Below, piece after piece: positions 17,856 to 26,490 of a stretch of 64,000 bases of DNA (positions within the stretch are counted from its first letter, which is position 1; each line of letters starts with the position of its first letter). Under the pieces are notes generated by a model, which saw only the letters and a list, made by a program, of their open reading frames with translations, ran no database searches and had not been told where the DNA came from. Position numbers and translations under genes: made by a program. Source of the stretch: an uncultured Bacteroidales bacterium (GTDB lineage: Bacteria > Bacteroidota > Bacteroidia > Bacteroidales > FEN-979); the NCBI GenBank assembly GCA_903875045.1, contig CAIQUS010000173.1:1-64000 (forward strand), written 5' to 3'.

Positions 17856-17928
17856 TGTCCGATGGTGTAACTGGCAACACAAATGATTCTGGATCATTAG
17901 AGTCTAGGTTCGACCCCTAGTCGGACAA
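17856..17928 (+). tRNA. tRNA-Gln (anticodon CTG)
   Basis: Acceptor TGTCCGA/TCGGACA, D-stem GTGT/ACAC, anticodon stem AATGA/TCATT with loop TTCTGGA (anticodon CTG, reading CAG), and T-stem CTAGG/CCTAG. The weak U1-A72 pair is the known GlnRS identity feature. CCA is not encoded. It lies directly behind glnS. Confidence 0.95.
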
Positions 17929-17942
17929 CAATCAAATTCTGG

Positions 17943-17982
17943 AAACGACCGCAAACAGTACATTTGCGGTCGTTTGCTTTTT
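17943..17982 (+). terminator. Strong terminator after tRNA-Gln
   Basis: A perfect 13-bp stem (17943-17955 with 17963-17975, core ACGACCGC/GCGGTCGT) and 7-base loop, followed by TTTTT. Confidence 0.88.
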
Positions 17983-18195
17983 CCCGGGTGACCCTATAGG
18001 TGACCCTAAAACCTATTTTTGTCAGTTTTTGTGAAAGTAGTCATCCGGTTTGGTGCAATCGCATGGTACCAGTTCAGAGAATGGCAGGTGAGGGGATTTT
18101 AAGGCAATTTACAAAATAATTAGAAAACAGGTGGATATTTTCGAATAATGTTCAATTGAGCATGTTAATACCTTGATTATCCATGGTTCTCTAAA

Positions 18196-18344
18196 CTATT
18201 TCCCTAGCTTCTCCCAGCAATATCCCAGGTTCTCCCAACTATGTCCAAGCTTCTCCCAGCTATGTCCAAGCTTCTCCCTGCTATGTCCAAGCTTCTCCCT
18301 GCTATGTCCCAGGTTTTCCAAGCTACATCCAGGCACTGTCCAAG
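18196..18344. repeat. 21-bp tandem repeat, about seven units, in a gene-free gap
   Basis: Units of 21-22 bases begin at 18196, 18218, 18239, 18260, 18281, 18302 and 18323. Units 3-5 are nearly identical, start CTATGTCC and contain AAGCTTCTCCC; the outer units are degenerate. Both strands are open in one frame through the array, as expected for a period divisible by three, and the translations have no other coding signs. The surrounding gap 17983-18538 holds nothing else recognisable apart from two copies of GTGACCCTA near 17987-18007 and a -7-like TATTTTTG (18490-18497) before the next gene. Confidence 0.8.
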
Positions 18345-18538
18345 GGTTTTCCCTATTAGGACCCAATAAGCGTTAACTAAGCACCCTGCTTTGTCTATCC
18401 TTTCAGCAAAAATGTATTTTTGTCTCACCCTCATTACACATGAAATGTACAAGCATCATTATTTCCGATTAAGGTAAAATACATTTTTGTATTTTTGGCA
18501 CGGAGCAGAGTTCCATTTTCAGTAAGTTAACCAGCATT

Positions 18539-20359
18539 ATGCCCATGAAGGTCAATTCACCATCAGACCAGATAAACCGAAAAACAAAAACAAAAAGTAC
18601 TGGAAACGTCCGAAAACCTTCTGAGGCAGGAGTGAAAACCAAAGTACCGGTTGAGAGCAAATCACGTCATGTGTATATCGTGGCATTTGCTGTCGTGGCG
18701 TTCACGGCCCTGCTCTATCTTCATTCGCTTACAAATGGTTTTGTTGATTGGGATGACACCGACTACCTTCGCGATAACCTTGCCGTGCATCATCTCGGCT
18801 GGCAGCAATTGAAAACAATATTCAGCTCATTTTATAGCGGAAATTATCATCCTCTTACCACCTTGACCTATTCACTTGAATATGCTTTTTCTGGATATCA
18901 GTCTGCTGTGCTATATCATTTCAACAATCTCTGGTTGCACCTGGTCAACATTCTGCTGGTTTTCTGGTTTGTCAGGATGATCAGCGATAAAATATTGGTT
19001 GCTGCCATCGTAGCTTTGTTGTTCGGTATTCATCCCATGCATGTTGAATCTGTTGCCTGGATATCAGAGCGGAAAGATCTTCTGTATGGTGCTTTCTTTC
19101 TTGGCGGCATGATCAGCTATTGTTATTATCTGAGGGAAGAGGACGAAAAATTGAATGTAAACAGCAACAGAGTCCGTAGAAAGCGTCAATTCTATCTTTT
19201 CTCCCTCATTTTATTTTTGCTTTCACTTCTGTCAAAATCGGCTGCCGTAGTTTTACCCCTTGTATTGTTACTGCTTGATTTCTATACAAAAAGAAAGTTT
19301 TCAAAAAACCAGCTTTATGAGAAAATTCCTTTTTTTATCCTGGCCCTTTTATTTGGTTTTCTGGCTATCCTTTCGCAAGGTTCAGCCATTCATCGCGGAC
19401 TGGAACTTGAGATCACACCATTGAATAGGTTTTTAACTGTCAGCTTTGCTATTTTTAAATATATGGGAATGTTGTTCTTTCCTGCCGGATTATCTGCGTA
19501 CCATCCTTATCCTGTGATAGCGATGAATTTCCAGGGCCTGGTCATTTTTCTGACTTTGTTTTTTAACCTGTTCATCCTTGGAGCTGCCATTTATTTATTG
19601 AAATATTCACGGAACTGGCTTTTCGGCCTGCTTTTTTTCCTTGTCAACATGATACTTGTTTTACAAATCGTTCCTGTTGGTGGTGCATACTTTGCTGAAC
19701 GGTATACCTATATTTCGTATATCGGATTGTTTTTTATCATTGCCTGCCTTCTTGTGAAAATGTGGGAAAGCGCGCAAATATCTTTTTTCAGAAGGTTTGT
19801 TTTATATGCTGCTGTATTTTTGTTCACCCTGTTTTTATCGGTAACAACTGTTCACCGTATTAAAGTCTGGAAGGATTCATTAACGCTTTTTGATGATGTT
19901 GTTAATAAGTACCCATTGAATTATCTCGGTTATTACCTCAGAGGAGGAGCCCGGCAGGAAAATGACGGATCTGGTGCAATTTCAGATTACTCGAAGTCTA
20001 TTGAAATTAACCCGGTCAATCCCAAAGCGTTTAATAACCGTGGAAACATTTATTCCTCCATAAGGAAATATCAGGAAGCGCTGGGCGATTACAATGCTGC
20101 GCTTAAGTTCGACTCCACTCTTACCGAGGCATTGAATAACCGGGGTGCGATAAAGGCTATTCTGGGCAACCCTGATGGAGCACTTGCTGATATTGAAAAG
20201 GCACTTGTGTTGAAACCTGAATATACTGATGCTTACCGAAATCGTGGTTTGGTCAAATTGCAATTGAATGATCTGAAAGCTGCAAGGAATGATTGGAAAA
20301 AAGCATCCGAAATGGGAGATGACCTTTCAGAAAAACTGTTAAATCGGTACCCTGAATAA
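18539..20359 (+). CDS. TMTC-like membrane protein: GT-C glycosyltransferase fold plus TPR repeats
   Basis: A 606-residue protein with a charged cytoplasmic N-terminus (1-40), about ten membrane helices (45-440) and three C-terminal tetratricopeptide repeats (about 470-600). FVDWDDTDYLRDN after the first helix supplies the acidic pair typical of GT-C lipid-phosphosugar transferases. GNYHPLTTLTYSLEY and FGIHPMHVESVAWISERKD are shared with eukaryotic TMTC proteins and their bacterial relatives, which add O-mannose to exported proteins. Whether this one glycosylates proteins is inferred from the fold. It is monocistronic, converging on gltX with 3 bases between stops. Confidence 0.78.
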   Translation: MPMKVNSPSDQINRKTKTKSTGNVRKPSEAGVKTKVPVESKSRHVYIVAFAVVAFTALLYLHSLTNGFVDWDDTDYLRDNLAVHHLGWQQLKTIFSSFYSGNYHPLTTLTYSLEYAFSGYQSAVLYHFNNLWLHLVNILLVFWFVRMISDKILVAAIVALLFGIHPMHVESVAWISERKDLLYGAFFLGGMISYCYYLREEDEKLNVNSNRVRRKRQFYLFSLILFLLSLLSKSAAVVLPLVLLLLDFYTKRKFSKNQLYEKIPFFILALLFGFLAILSQGSAIHRGLELEITPLNRFLTVSFAIFKYMGMLFFPAGLSAYHPYPVIAMNFQGLVIFLTLFFNLFILGAAIYLLKYSRNWLFGLLFFLVNMILVLQIVPVGGAYFAERYTYISYIGLFFIIACLLVKMWESAQISFFRRFVLYAAVFLFTLFLSVTTVHRIKVWKDSLTLFDDVVNKYPLNYLGYYLRGGARQENDGSGAISDYSKSIEINPVNPKAFNNRGNIYSSIRKYQEALGDYNAALKFDSTLTEALNNRGAIKAILGNPDGALADIEKALVLKPEYTDAYRNRGLVKLQLNDLKAARNDWKKASEMGDDLSEKLLNRYPE

Positions 20360-20362
20360 AGA

Positions 20363-21937
20363 TTAGTTGGTTTTGTGATCTGGTAGGTTTAGCTTTTCCA
20401 GCCCGGTATGGATTCTTACCATAAACTCATCTTTACCCAGAACCTCTGCGAGGTCCATCATGCCTGGACCCTGGTTTGAACCGACCATCAAAAGCCGCAG
20501 TGGATTCATCAGCTGACCCATTTTAACACCTGCCTCTGAGATGAAATTTTGTACCATGGCGTGTAAAGATTCCTTATTGAAATCATCCATAAGGTTAACT
20601 GCCTGTGCAAAATCCCTGAGTAGCCCGGAAGTTCCCGGGAGCCAGATTTTTTGAAAAACCTGCGAATCGTATTTCTCCGGCCGTAGAAAAAAGAACCATG
20701 AGGTATTCCATAAATCAGGAATCAGGATTGCGCGTTCTTTGACAAGGTGCAACACTGTACGGAGGTATTCAGTAGTGGGATTTAAGGAATGCTTTTCCAG
20801 AAATGGTTTTAAAAGCAGCAAAAGATCATCTTCCGTTTTTTGCTGCATATATTGATGATTGAACCATTTTGCCTTTTCAGGATCAAATTTCGACCCGTGT
20901 TTTCCAACCCGCTCGAGAGAGAATTGCTGAATCAATTCTGCCATTGTAAATAACTCTTGTTCAGTACCGGGATTCCAGCCAAGGTGGACCATAATATTGA
21001 TAACGGCTTCGGGGAGGTAACCTGATTCACGGTATCCGGAAAAAATTTCATTGGTTTTCGGATCTTTCCATTCTGTTGGGAAAACCGGGAATCCCAATCT
21101 GTCACCATCTCGTTTGCTTAATTTTCCGTTCCCGTCTGGTTTCAGGATGAGGGGCAGATGAGCGAACTGAGGCTTGATATTTTCCCAGCCGAAGAAACGG
21201 TATAGCAAGACATGGAGTGGGGCAGAGGGCAACCATTCTTCACCGCGTATGACATGGGTGATTTTCATCAGGTAATCATCTACCACGTTGGCAAGGTGGT
21301 AAGTTGGAAGACCATCAGATTTAAATAAAACTTTATCATCGAGATTTGATGTAGATACGATAACCTCACCCCTGATCAGATCATGAACAATGACCTGTTC
21401 ATTTTCAGGAATTTTTACACGGATTACATAAGGGGTACCTGCAGCAATTAATTTCTTCCACTCCGCCTCCGGTAGCGCAATCGAGTTCTGCAAAGATTTC
21501 CTGGTTTGCTGGTCGTATTGAAATGTATTCGTATTGTTAACCTTTGCCTGATCACGAAGGTTGTTTAAATCGGCCTCTGTGTCGAAGGCATAATAGGCAT
21601 GACCACTTTCGAGAAGCCGTTGAATATATTCCTCGTAAATTCCGGAACGTTCTGATTGGCGGTAGGGGGCATGAGGGCCACCTTTTTGGGGACTTTCGTC
21701 GAAATCAAGGCCGCACCAGGCAAGTGATTTTACAATATAGTCTTCAGCTCCCGGAACAAACCTGTTCTGGTCAGTATCCTCAATCCTGAGAATAAGAGTT
21801 CCTTTATGTTTCCTGGCAAAAAGGAAATTATATAAAGCAGTACGTACACCACCAATGTGTAACGGACCGGTGGGACTTGGGGCAAACCTTACGCGAACTT
21901 GTTCCTGGATCATAAAATTCTGGTTAGAAGTCTGCAA
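20363..21937 (-). CDS. gltX: Glutamyl-tRNA synthetase
   Basis: Charges tRNA-Glu. Class I, 524 residues: HIGH motif in FAPSPTGPLHIGG near residue 18, RIEDTDQNR, and KMSKS as KLSKRDGD near residue 275, then the helical anticodon-binding domain. A second in-frame ATG eight codons in (MIQEQVRVRF) is an equally plausible start, since conserved sequence begins only at VRVRFAPSP. A discriminating GluRS is expected because glnS is present. Confidence 0.95.
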   Translation of the reverse strand: MQTSNQNFMIQEQVRVRFAPSPTGPLHIGGVRTALYNFLFARKHKGTLILRIEDTDQNRFVPGAEDYIVKSLAWCGLDFDESPQKGGPHAPYRQSERSGIYEEYIQRLLESGHAYYAFDTEADLNNLRDQAKVNNTNTFQYDQQTRKSLQNSIALPEAEWKKLIAAGTPYVIRVKIPENEQVIVHDLIRGEVIVSTSNLDDKVLFKSDGLPTYHLANVVDDYLMKITHVIRGEEWLPSAPLHVLLYRFFGWENIKPQFAHLPLILKPDGNGKLSKRDGDRLGFPVFPTEWKDPKTNEIFSGYRESGYLPEAVINIMVHLGWNPGTEQELFTMAELIQQFSLERVGKHGSKFDPEKAKWFNHQYMQQKTEDDLLLLLKPFLEKHSLNPTTEYLRTVLHLVKERAILIPDLWNTSWFFFLRPEKYDSQVFQKIWLPGTSGLLRDFAQAVNLMDDFNKESLHAMVQNFISEAGVKMGQLMNPLRLLMVGSNQGPGMMDLAEVLGKDEFMVRIHTGLEKLNLPDHKTN

Positions 21938-21984
21938 AATTAAGCTATTCTGGCTATAAGAAAGTCATGTACCTCTTATAATCG

Positions 21985-21992
21985 TATTTTTG
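21985..21992 (+). promoter_or_regulatory. -7 element before the DUF4175 operon
   Basis: TATTTTTG at 21985-21992 matches TAnnTTTG. It covers a possible TTG start at 21990, which argues that translation really begins at the ATG at 22047. Confidence 0.5.
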
Positions 21993-22046
21993 CAAATTGA
22001 TAATAAACATTTTTCCGATCCGTTAATCACACGATATAGAATTCAA

Positions 22047-25000
22047 ATGGCTGAAAACGAATTATTGTTAAATAAGCTTGATCATTTCATCCGGAAATAT
22101 TATAAGAACAAAGTCTTGAGAGGTTTGCTCTGGTCGTTTTCTTTGGTGGCAGCCTTTTACCTTTTTTTTATAGCGCTTGAATATTTTTTCCATTTTGAAA
22201 GGTCTATCCGGATGATGCTGTTTTTTACTTTTCTAATCCTGGTACTCTTTCTTTTATCAAGGCTGGTTCTTGTTCCGTTGTTGCAATTAATCAAGATTGG
22301 AAAGATCATTTCTCATGATCAGGCTGCAAGAATTATCGGGACTCATTTTTCAGAAATTCAGGATAAACTGCTTAACACACTTCAGTTGATTAAGCAACAA
22401 AAATCGGCCGTTGAAATATCTGAACTGGTTTCTGCAAGCATTCAGCAAAAAACTAACGCCTTGAAGCTTTTTCAATTCAATGTTGTCATTGATTTCCGCA
22501 AAAATCTTCGATATCTTAAATACGCCACAATTCCTGTCGCCATTATTTTATTTTTGGTGGCATTTTCTCCGGATATCATATCTGATCCAACCCGGAGGAT
22601 TATTCAATATGATCATACATTCACTCCGCCGTTGTTATTCAAAATAGAGATTGTGAATAAAAGCCTGACGGCCATTCAGCAGGAAGATTTTACTCTTCAG
22701 GTAAAAATTACCGGTAAGGAAATTCCAGCAGAAGTCTATGTAAAAACAAAAGATGGTCTTTATAAGATGGGCAGAACTAAAGGATTTAATTTTACATATC
22801 TCTTTAAATCTGTGCAGGGTAATATAGTTTTCCGGTTGGTTACCGGTGAGTACAAGTCGGAAGAGTTCGAACTGAAGGTTTTTCCAAAACCAACAATTCT
22901 CAATTTTGATGTTGTGGTATCTTTTCCGGAATACCTTAATAAACCTGACGAAAAATATGAAAATCAGGGTGATTTTACGATCCCTGAGGGATCAAATGTC
23001 AGATGGAATTTTTACACAAAAGATGTGACGGCTGTTAATTTCAGATGGGATAATGACTTGATCAGCCTTTCAAAAGTTAATGGGAATACGTTCACTCATT
23101 CTGTAAAGGTTTTGAAACCAGCTGTTTATAGTATCACCCCTGTCAATACAAACACCTATCTTGCTGATTCTTTAAAATACAGAGTAAATGTTATTAATGA
23201 TGGCTTTCCATCGATTTTTGTTACAGAAGCAGCTGATTCTTCTTTGATGACGAACCTCTTTTTCAAGGGCACAATCAAGGATGACTATGGATTTACCAGG
23301 TTAACCTTTAACTACCATGTTTTTTCGAAAGATGATACCATTCATGAGAACGCTATAAATGAGTTGATCCCAATTGACAAAATCGTTAATAACCAGGTTT
23401 TTTATTACGCCATTGATCTTTTGAAACTTTTGCCTGAACCAGGTCAGAATATTCAGTATTATTTTGAGGTTTGGGACAACGATGGTATACGAGGGCCAAA
23501 GTCAAAAAAATCGGAGTTGAAAACAATTTCAACCCCTACCCTGGAAGAAATAGCTCACAGGACAGAGAATAATGAAGATAAAATGAATCAGGATCTGGAA
23601 AAGAGCCTGGAGGATACAAAGGCGATTAAAAAAACCATGGAGGAACTGAACAGGAAGCTTGTAGATCAAACTTCGATATCCTGGCAGGAAAAGAAAAAAA
23701 TGGAAGAGTTAATAAAAGCCAATGAATCAATAGAAGAGAAAGTTGAGCAATTGAAGAAAAGAAACAATGAAAATATTCAGGCGGAAGAAAAATATCTCCA
23801 AACTAATGAAAGAATTATTGAGAAGCAAAAGCAACTGAATGAAATGATGGACGAGATGCTTTCGGAGGAGATTAAAAAGATGATCCAGGAGATGAAGGAC
23901 CTACTGAATAAGGTAGACAAAGAGAAACTGGGAAAGTTGTTAGATAAAATGAAAATATCTAACAAAGAACTTGAAACGCAACTTGATCGCAACCTTGCCT
24001 TGTTAAAACAAATTGAGTTCGAGAGAAAACTGGAATCAACTATCAAGGATTTGAGAAGTAATGCGGACACCCTGGATAAACTTGCCAGTGATACTGAAAA
24101 GCAAAAAAAGGGAAATGACAAGTTATTAGACAAGCAAAATGAGATTTCCAGAAAATCGGATAGTATTGCAAAACAAATCGCCGAATTAGACAAAGAGGGA
24201 AGTAAATTAGAAACTCCTGCCGAACTGGGAAATACGAAGAGTAAGCAAGACAGCATAAATAAAAATCTTAATGAAAGTGCAAAGAGCCTGAAAAGTAATA
24301 AGAACAAAGAAGCTTCCGGAAATCAAAAGAAAGCTGCAAAGGAAATGAGGGATCTTGCCAAACAAATGGAGGAATCTCAGGAAGAAAATGAAGAGGATCA
24401 AATGGCCGAAGATGCTTCAAATATCCGTATGATTCTTGAAAACCTGGTAAGGCTTTCTTTTGATCAGGAGGAGATGATTGTGAATACCCGGCAAATTACC
24501 CGCAGTGATCCAAAGTATGCTGATCTTGTTTCCAGACAAAAGGAATTCAGTGGCAAACTCAAAGTTGTACAGGATTCGCTGAATGCTATCGCCAAACGGC
24601 AAATAGCGATTAAACCGATTGTTACCAAGGAAATCGGAGCTATTAATATGAACATTGGGCTGGCGCTCGAAGCAATGGATACCAAAAACATTAACATGGC
24701 AGTTGCAAAGCAGCAATATGCCATGACTGCTATTAACAATCTTGCCTTGTTGTTAAATGAATCATTGCAGAAGATGAATGAACAAATGTCTTCAAGTATG
24801 AAATCTAAAGCCGGTAACAAATCATGCAATAAACCTTCCGGGAAAGGAAAAGGTAAGATGTCCTCAAAAAGCATGAAAGATTTGCAACAAAATATTGGCA
24901 AGCAACTTGAAAAGATGAAAGCCGGAATGGACGGTGCCAAAAAGGAAGGCAGGGGCAAAAAGGATGGTCAGCAGGGCATGAATAGAGAACTTGCAAAACT

Positions 25001-25403
25001 TGCAGCACAGCAGGAAGCACTAAGAAATGAAATGCAGAAGTATCAGGATGAAATGGGCACCAAAGGGGTAAAAGACCAGGGTTCGTTAAGCGAAGCTGCC
25101 CGGGACATGGAGCAGATAGAAAAGGATTTGATTAATAAAAGGATTACCCAGGAAACAATACTGAGACAGCAAAAGATAATGACAAGACTTCTTGAGTCGG
25201 AAAAGGCTGAGCAAATGAGGGACCAGGAAGAAAAAAGAGAATCAACAGAAGCAAAAACTCAAATTTATAGTAACCCTGCATTAAAATATCAGTATAACAC
25301 CAAAGTCAGAGCGAGTCAGGATAACATACAATTGCGATTGCCTACTGTGAATTCGTTCTATAAAAACAAAGTAAATAGTTACATTGTTAAAATCGAAAAC
25401 TGA
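22047..25403 (+). CDS. DUF4175 family large membrane-anchored coiled-coil protein
   Basis: About 1118 residues. Three hydrophobic segments lie near the N-terminus (about residues 30-50, 55-85 and 160-180). A beta-rich extracytoplasmic part (200-500) follows, then a very long Lys/Glu/Gln-rich coiled coil (about 510-1060) that contains the basic low-complexity stretch GKGKGKMSSKSMKDL. This layout is characteristic of DUF4175 proteins of Bacteroidota, whose function is unknown. A TTG 57 bases upstream is rejected because it overlaps a -7 element. It heads a run with a small ATPase and ybeY (1-base gap, then a 4-base overlap). Confidence 0.8.
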   Translation: MAENELLLNKLDHFIRKYYKNKVLRGLLWSFSLVAAFYLFFIALEYFFHFERSIRMMLFFTFLILVLFLLSRLVLVPLLQLIKIGKIISHDQAARIIGTHFSEIQDKLLNTLQLIKQQKSAVEISELVSASIQQKTNALKLFQFNVVIDFRKNLRYLKYATIPVAIILFLVAFSPDIISDPTRRIIQYDHTFTPPLLFKIEIVNKSLTAIQQEDFTLQVKITGKEIPAEVYVKTKDGLYKMGRTKGFNFTYLFKSVQGNIVFRLVTGEYKSEEFELKVFPKPTILNFDVVVSFPEYLNKPDEKYENQGDFTIPEGSNVRWNFYTKDVTAVNFRWDNDLISLSKVNGNTFTHSVKVLKPAVYSITPVNTNTYLADSLKYRVNVINDGFPSIFVTEAADSSLMTNLFFKGTIKDDYGFTRLTFNYHVFSKDDTIHENAINELIPIDKIVNNQVFYYAIDLLKLLPEPGQNIQYYFEVWDNDGIRGPKSKKSELKTISTPTLEEIAHRTENNEDKMNQDLEKSLEDTKAIKKTMEELNRKLVDQTSISWQEKKKMEELIKANESIEEKVEQLKKRNNENIQAEEKYLQTNERIIEKQKQLNEMMDEMLSEEIKKMIQEMKDLLNKVDKEKLGKLLDKMKISNKELETQLDRNLALLKQIEFERKLESTIKDLRSNADTLDKLASDTEKQKKGNDKLLDKQNEISRKSDSIAKQIAELDKEGSKLETPAELGNTKSKQDSINKNLNESAKSLKSNKNKEASGNQKKAAKEMRDLAKQMEESQEENEEDQMAEDASNIRMILENLVRLSFDQEEMIVNTRQITRSDPKYADLVSRQKEFSGKLKVVQDSLNAIAKRQIAIKPIVTKEIGAINMNIGLALEAMDTKNINMAVAKQQYAMTAINNLALLLNESLQKMNEQMSSSMKSKAGNKSCNKPSGKGKGKMSSKSMKDLQQNIGKQLEKMKAGMDGAKKEGRGKKDGQQGMNRELAKLAAQQEALRNEMQKYQDEMGTKGVKDQGSLSEAARDMEQIEKDLINKRITQETILRQQKIMTRLLESEKAEQMRDQEEKRESTEAKTQIYSNPALKYQYNTKVRASQDNIQLRLPTVNSFYKNKVNSYIVKIEN

Positions 25404-25404
25404 T

Positions 25405-25890
25405 ATGAAACGTGATTTCAGGGAGTTGGTTATTACAGGAACAAGGGAATTGGTCAAACTGGAAAGGTTTGTCGAGGAGATTTGTGATTATTACAACATC
25501 AGCAATGAATATTTTGGAAATATCCAACTGGCGACAAATGAAGCGGCAGCAATTTTGTTTTCTTTAAATGATTCTACAGAGAATGGATCTCTTGAAGTTA
25601 TTTTTGATCGGAAACCCAAAGGTCTCGTGTTTCGAATTAAGTTAGGAAGCAACGATGAAAGTATCATAGATTCGGAGGATTTACTTGAACGAGAAATCAG
25701 GAAGCATAAACTATCAAGGGATATTTTTATCATTAAATCATTAACCGATGAAATAACAATCTCGGTTAATGCACGAAGTATCGTGCTGGTTTTTTATGTA
25801 TCAAGTATGAATTACGAGAAATCTTTAAAAAGGATAAATGAGTTAAAGGAGTATTGGAATAAACAGAATGTTCTTATTCAGAAGAAATGA
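25405..25890 (+). CDS. Small GHKL-type ATP-binding protein, RsbW/anti-sigma-like
   Basis: A 161-residue single-domain histidine-kinase-like ATPase. The N-box is visible as IQLATNEAAAILFSL, close to the (A/T)NEA signature of RsbW/SpoIIAB serine kinases. The later G-boxes are poorly conserved, so ATP binding may be altered. It starts one base after the DUF4175 stop and its own stop overlaps the ybeY start (ATGA), so the three are translationally linked. Its partner protein is unknown. Confidence 0.68.
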   Translation: MKRDFRELVITGTRELVKLERFVEEICDYYNISNEYFGNIQLATNEAAAILFSLNDSTENGSLEVIFDRKPKGLVFRIKLGSNDESIIDSEDLLEREIRKHKLSRDIFIIKSLTDEITISVNARSIVLVFYVSSMNYEKSLKRINELKEYWNKQNVLIQKK

Positions 25891-26318
25891 GTCGTGGCAT
25901 TAGATTTTTCAAAGAGAACACCAAATACATTGTAAAGAATAAAGGAAATCTCAGGTCCTGGATTGCATTGGCTATTGCTGAGGAGTCAAAAAAAGCCGGT
26001 GAACTTAGTTTTATTTTGTGTGATGATAATTTTCTTGCTGAGTTGAATTTCGGTTTTTTAAAGCATAAACGGTTAACGGATATTCTTACCTTTCCCACAA
26101 GTGAAAAACCAGAAACGGTTAGTGGTGAAATTTATATTAGTCTTGAAAGAGTAAAAGAAAACGCTTGTTTCTACCATCAACCTCTGGAAGTGGAATTACA
26201 AAGAGTGATGATTCACGGAATTTTACATCTAATCGGATACGATGATAGATCCGTTGAAGAGAAAGAAATCATGAGGGCTAAAGAAAATTATTATCTGGAT
26301 AAACTGGTAAATCGTTAA
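25887..26318 (+). CDS. ybeY: Endoribonuclease YbeY
   Basis: A zinc-dependent RNase of 16S rRNA maturation and ribosome quality control; 143 residues. The metal site is HGILHLIGYDD: the first two His are present, and Asp stands where the classical HGxLHLxGYDH motif has its third His. Related Bacteroidota sequences also deviate at this position. FPTSEKPETVSGEIYIS contains the conserved GEIYIS strand. It overlaps the upstream ATPase stop by 4 bases. Confidence 0.92.
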   Translation: MSRGIRFFKENTKYIVKNKGNLRSWIALAIAEESKKAGELSFILCDDNFLAELNFGFLKHKRLTDILTFPTSEKPETVSGEIYISLERVKENACFYHQPLEVELQRVMIHGILHLIGYDDRSVEEKEIMRAKENYYLDKLVNR

Positions 26319-26462
26319 TAGCGTTTATAGGATATATGGCCAATTTTCTTGTTTTGCCTACCCTGTGTATGGTTACTTAAAAAGCTGTCATGCCAATCAT
26401 GTTAAGTAAGAAATCATCCCGACAGCTGTATGCCTAATCGTTTTATTTTAATTTTGGGTGTC

Positions 26463-26478
26463 TGTTTCACGTGGAACA
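26463..26478. promoter_or_regulatory. parS-like centromere site upstream of mnmG
   Basis: TGTTTCACGTGGAACA is a near-perfect 16-bp palindrome around CACGTG. Read on the other strand it equals TGTTCCACGTGAAACA, the Bacillus subtilis-type parS bound by ParB/Spo0J. It lies 12 bases before the mnmG ATG. The rest of the ybeY-mnmG gap (26319-26462) shows no gene. Confidence 0.85.
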
Positions 26479-26490
26479 TTAAATTTTCTG

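Noticed and set aside
18196-18344. Possible CRISPR array
   Set aside because: The repeats are directly joined with no unique spacers, and no cas gene is nearby.
18173-18452. Overlapping open frames on both strands with 7-residue repeats
   Set aside because: A 21-bp tandem array is open in the same frame throughout on both strands. No signal or domain and low-complexity sequence, so not called as genes.
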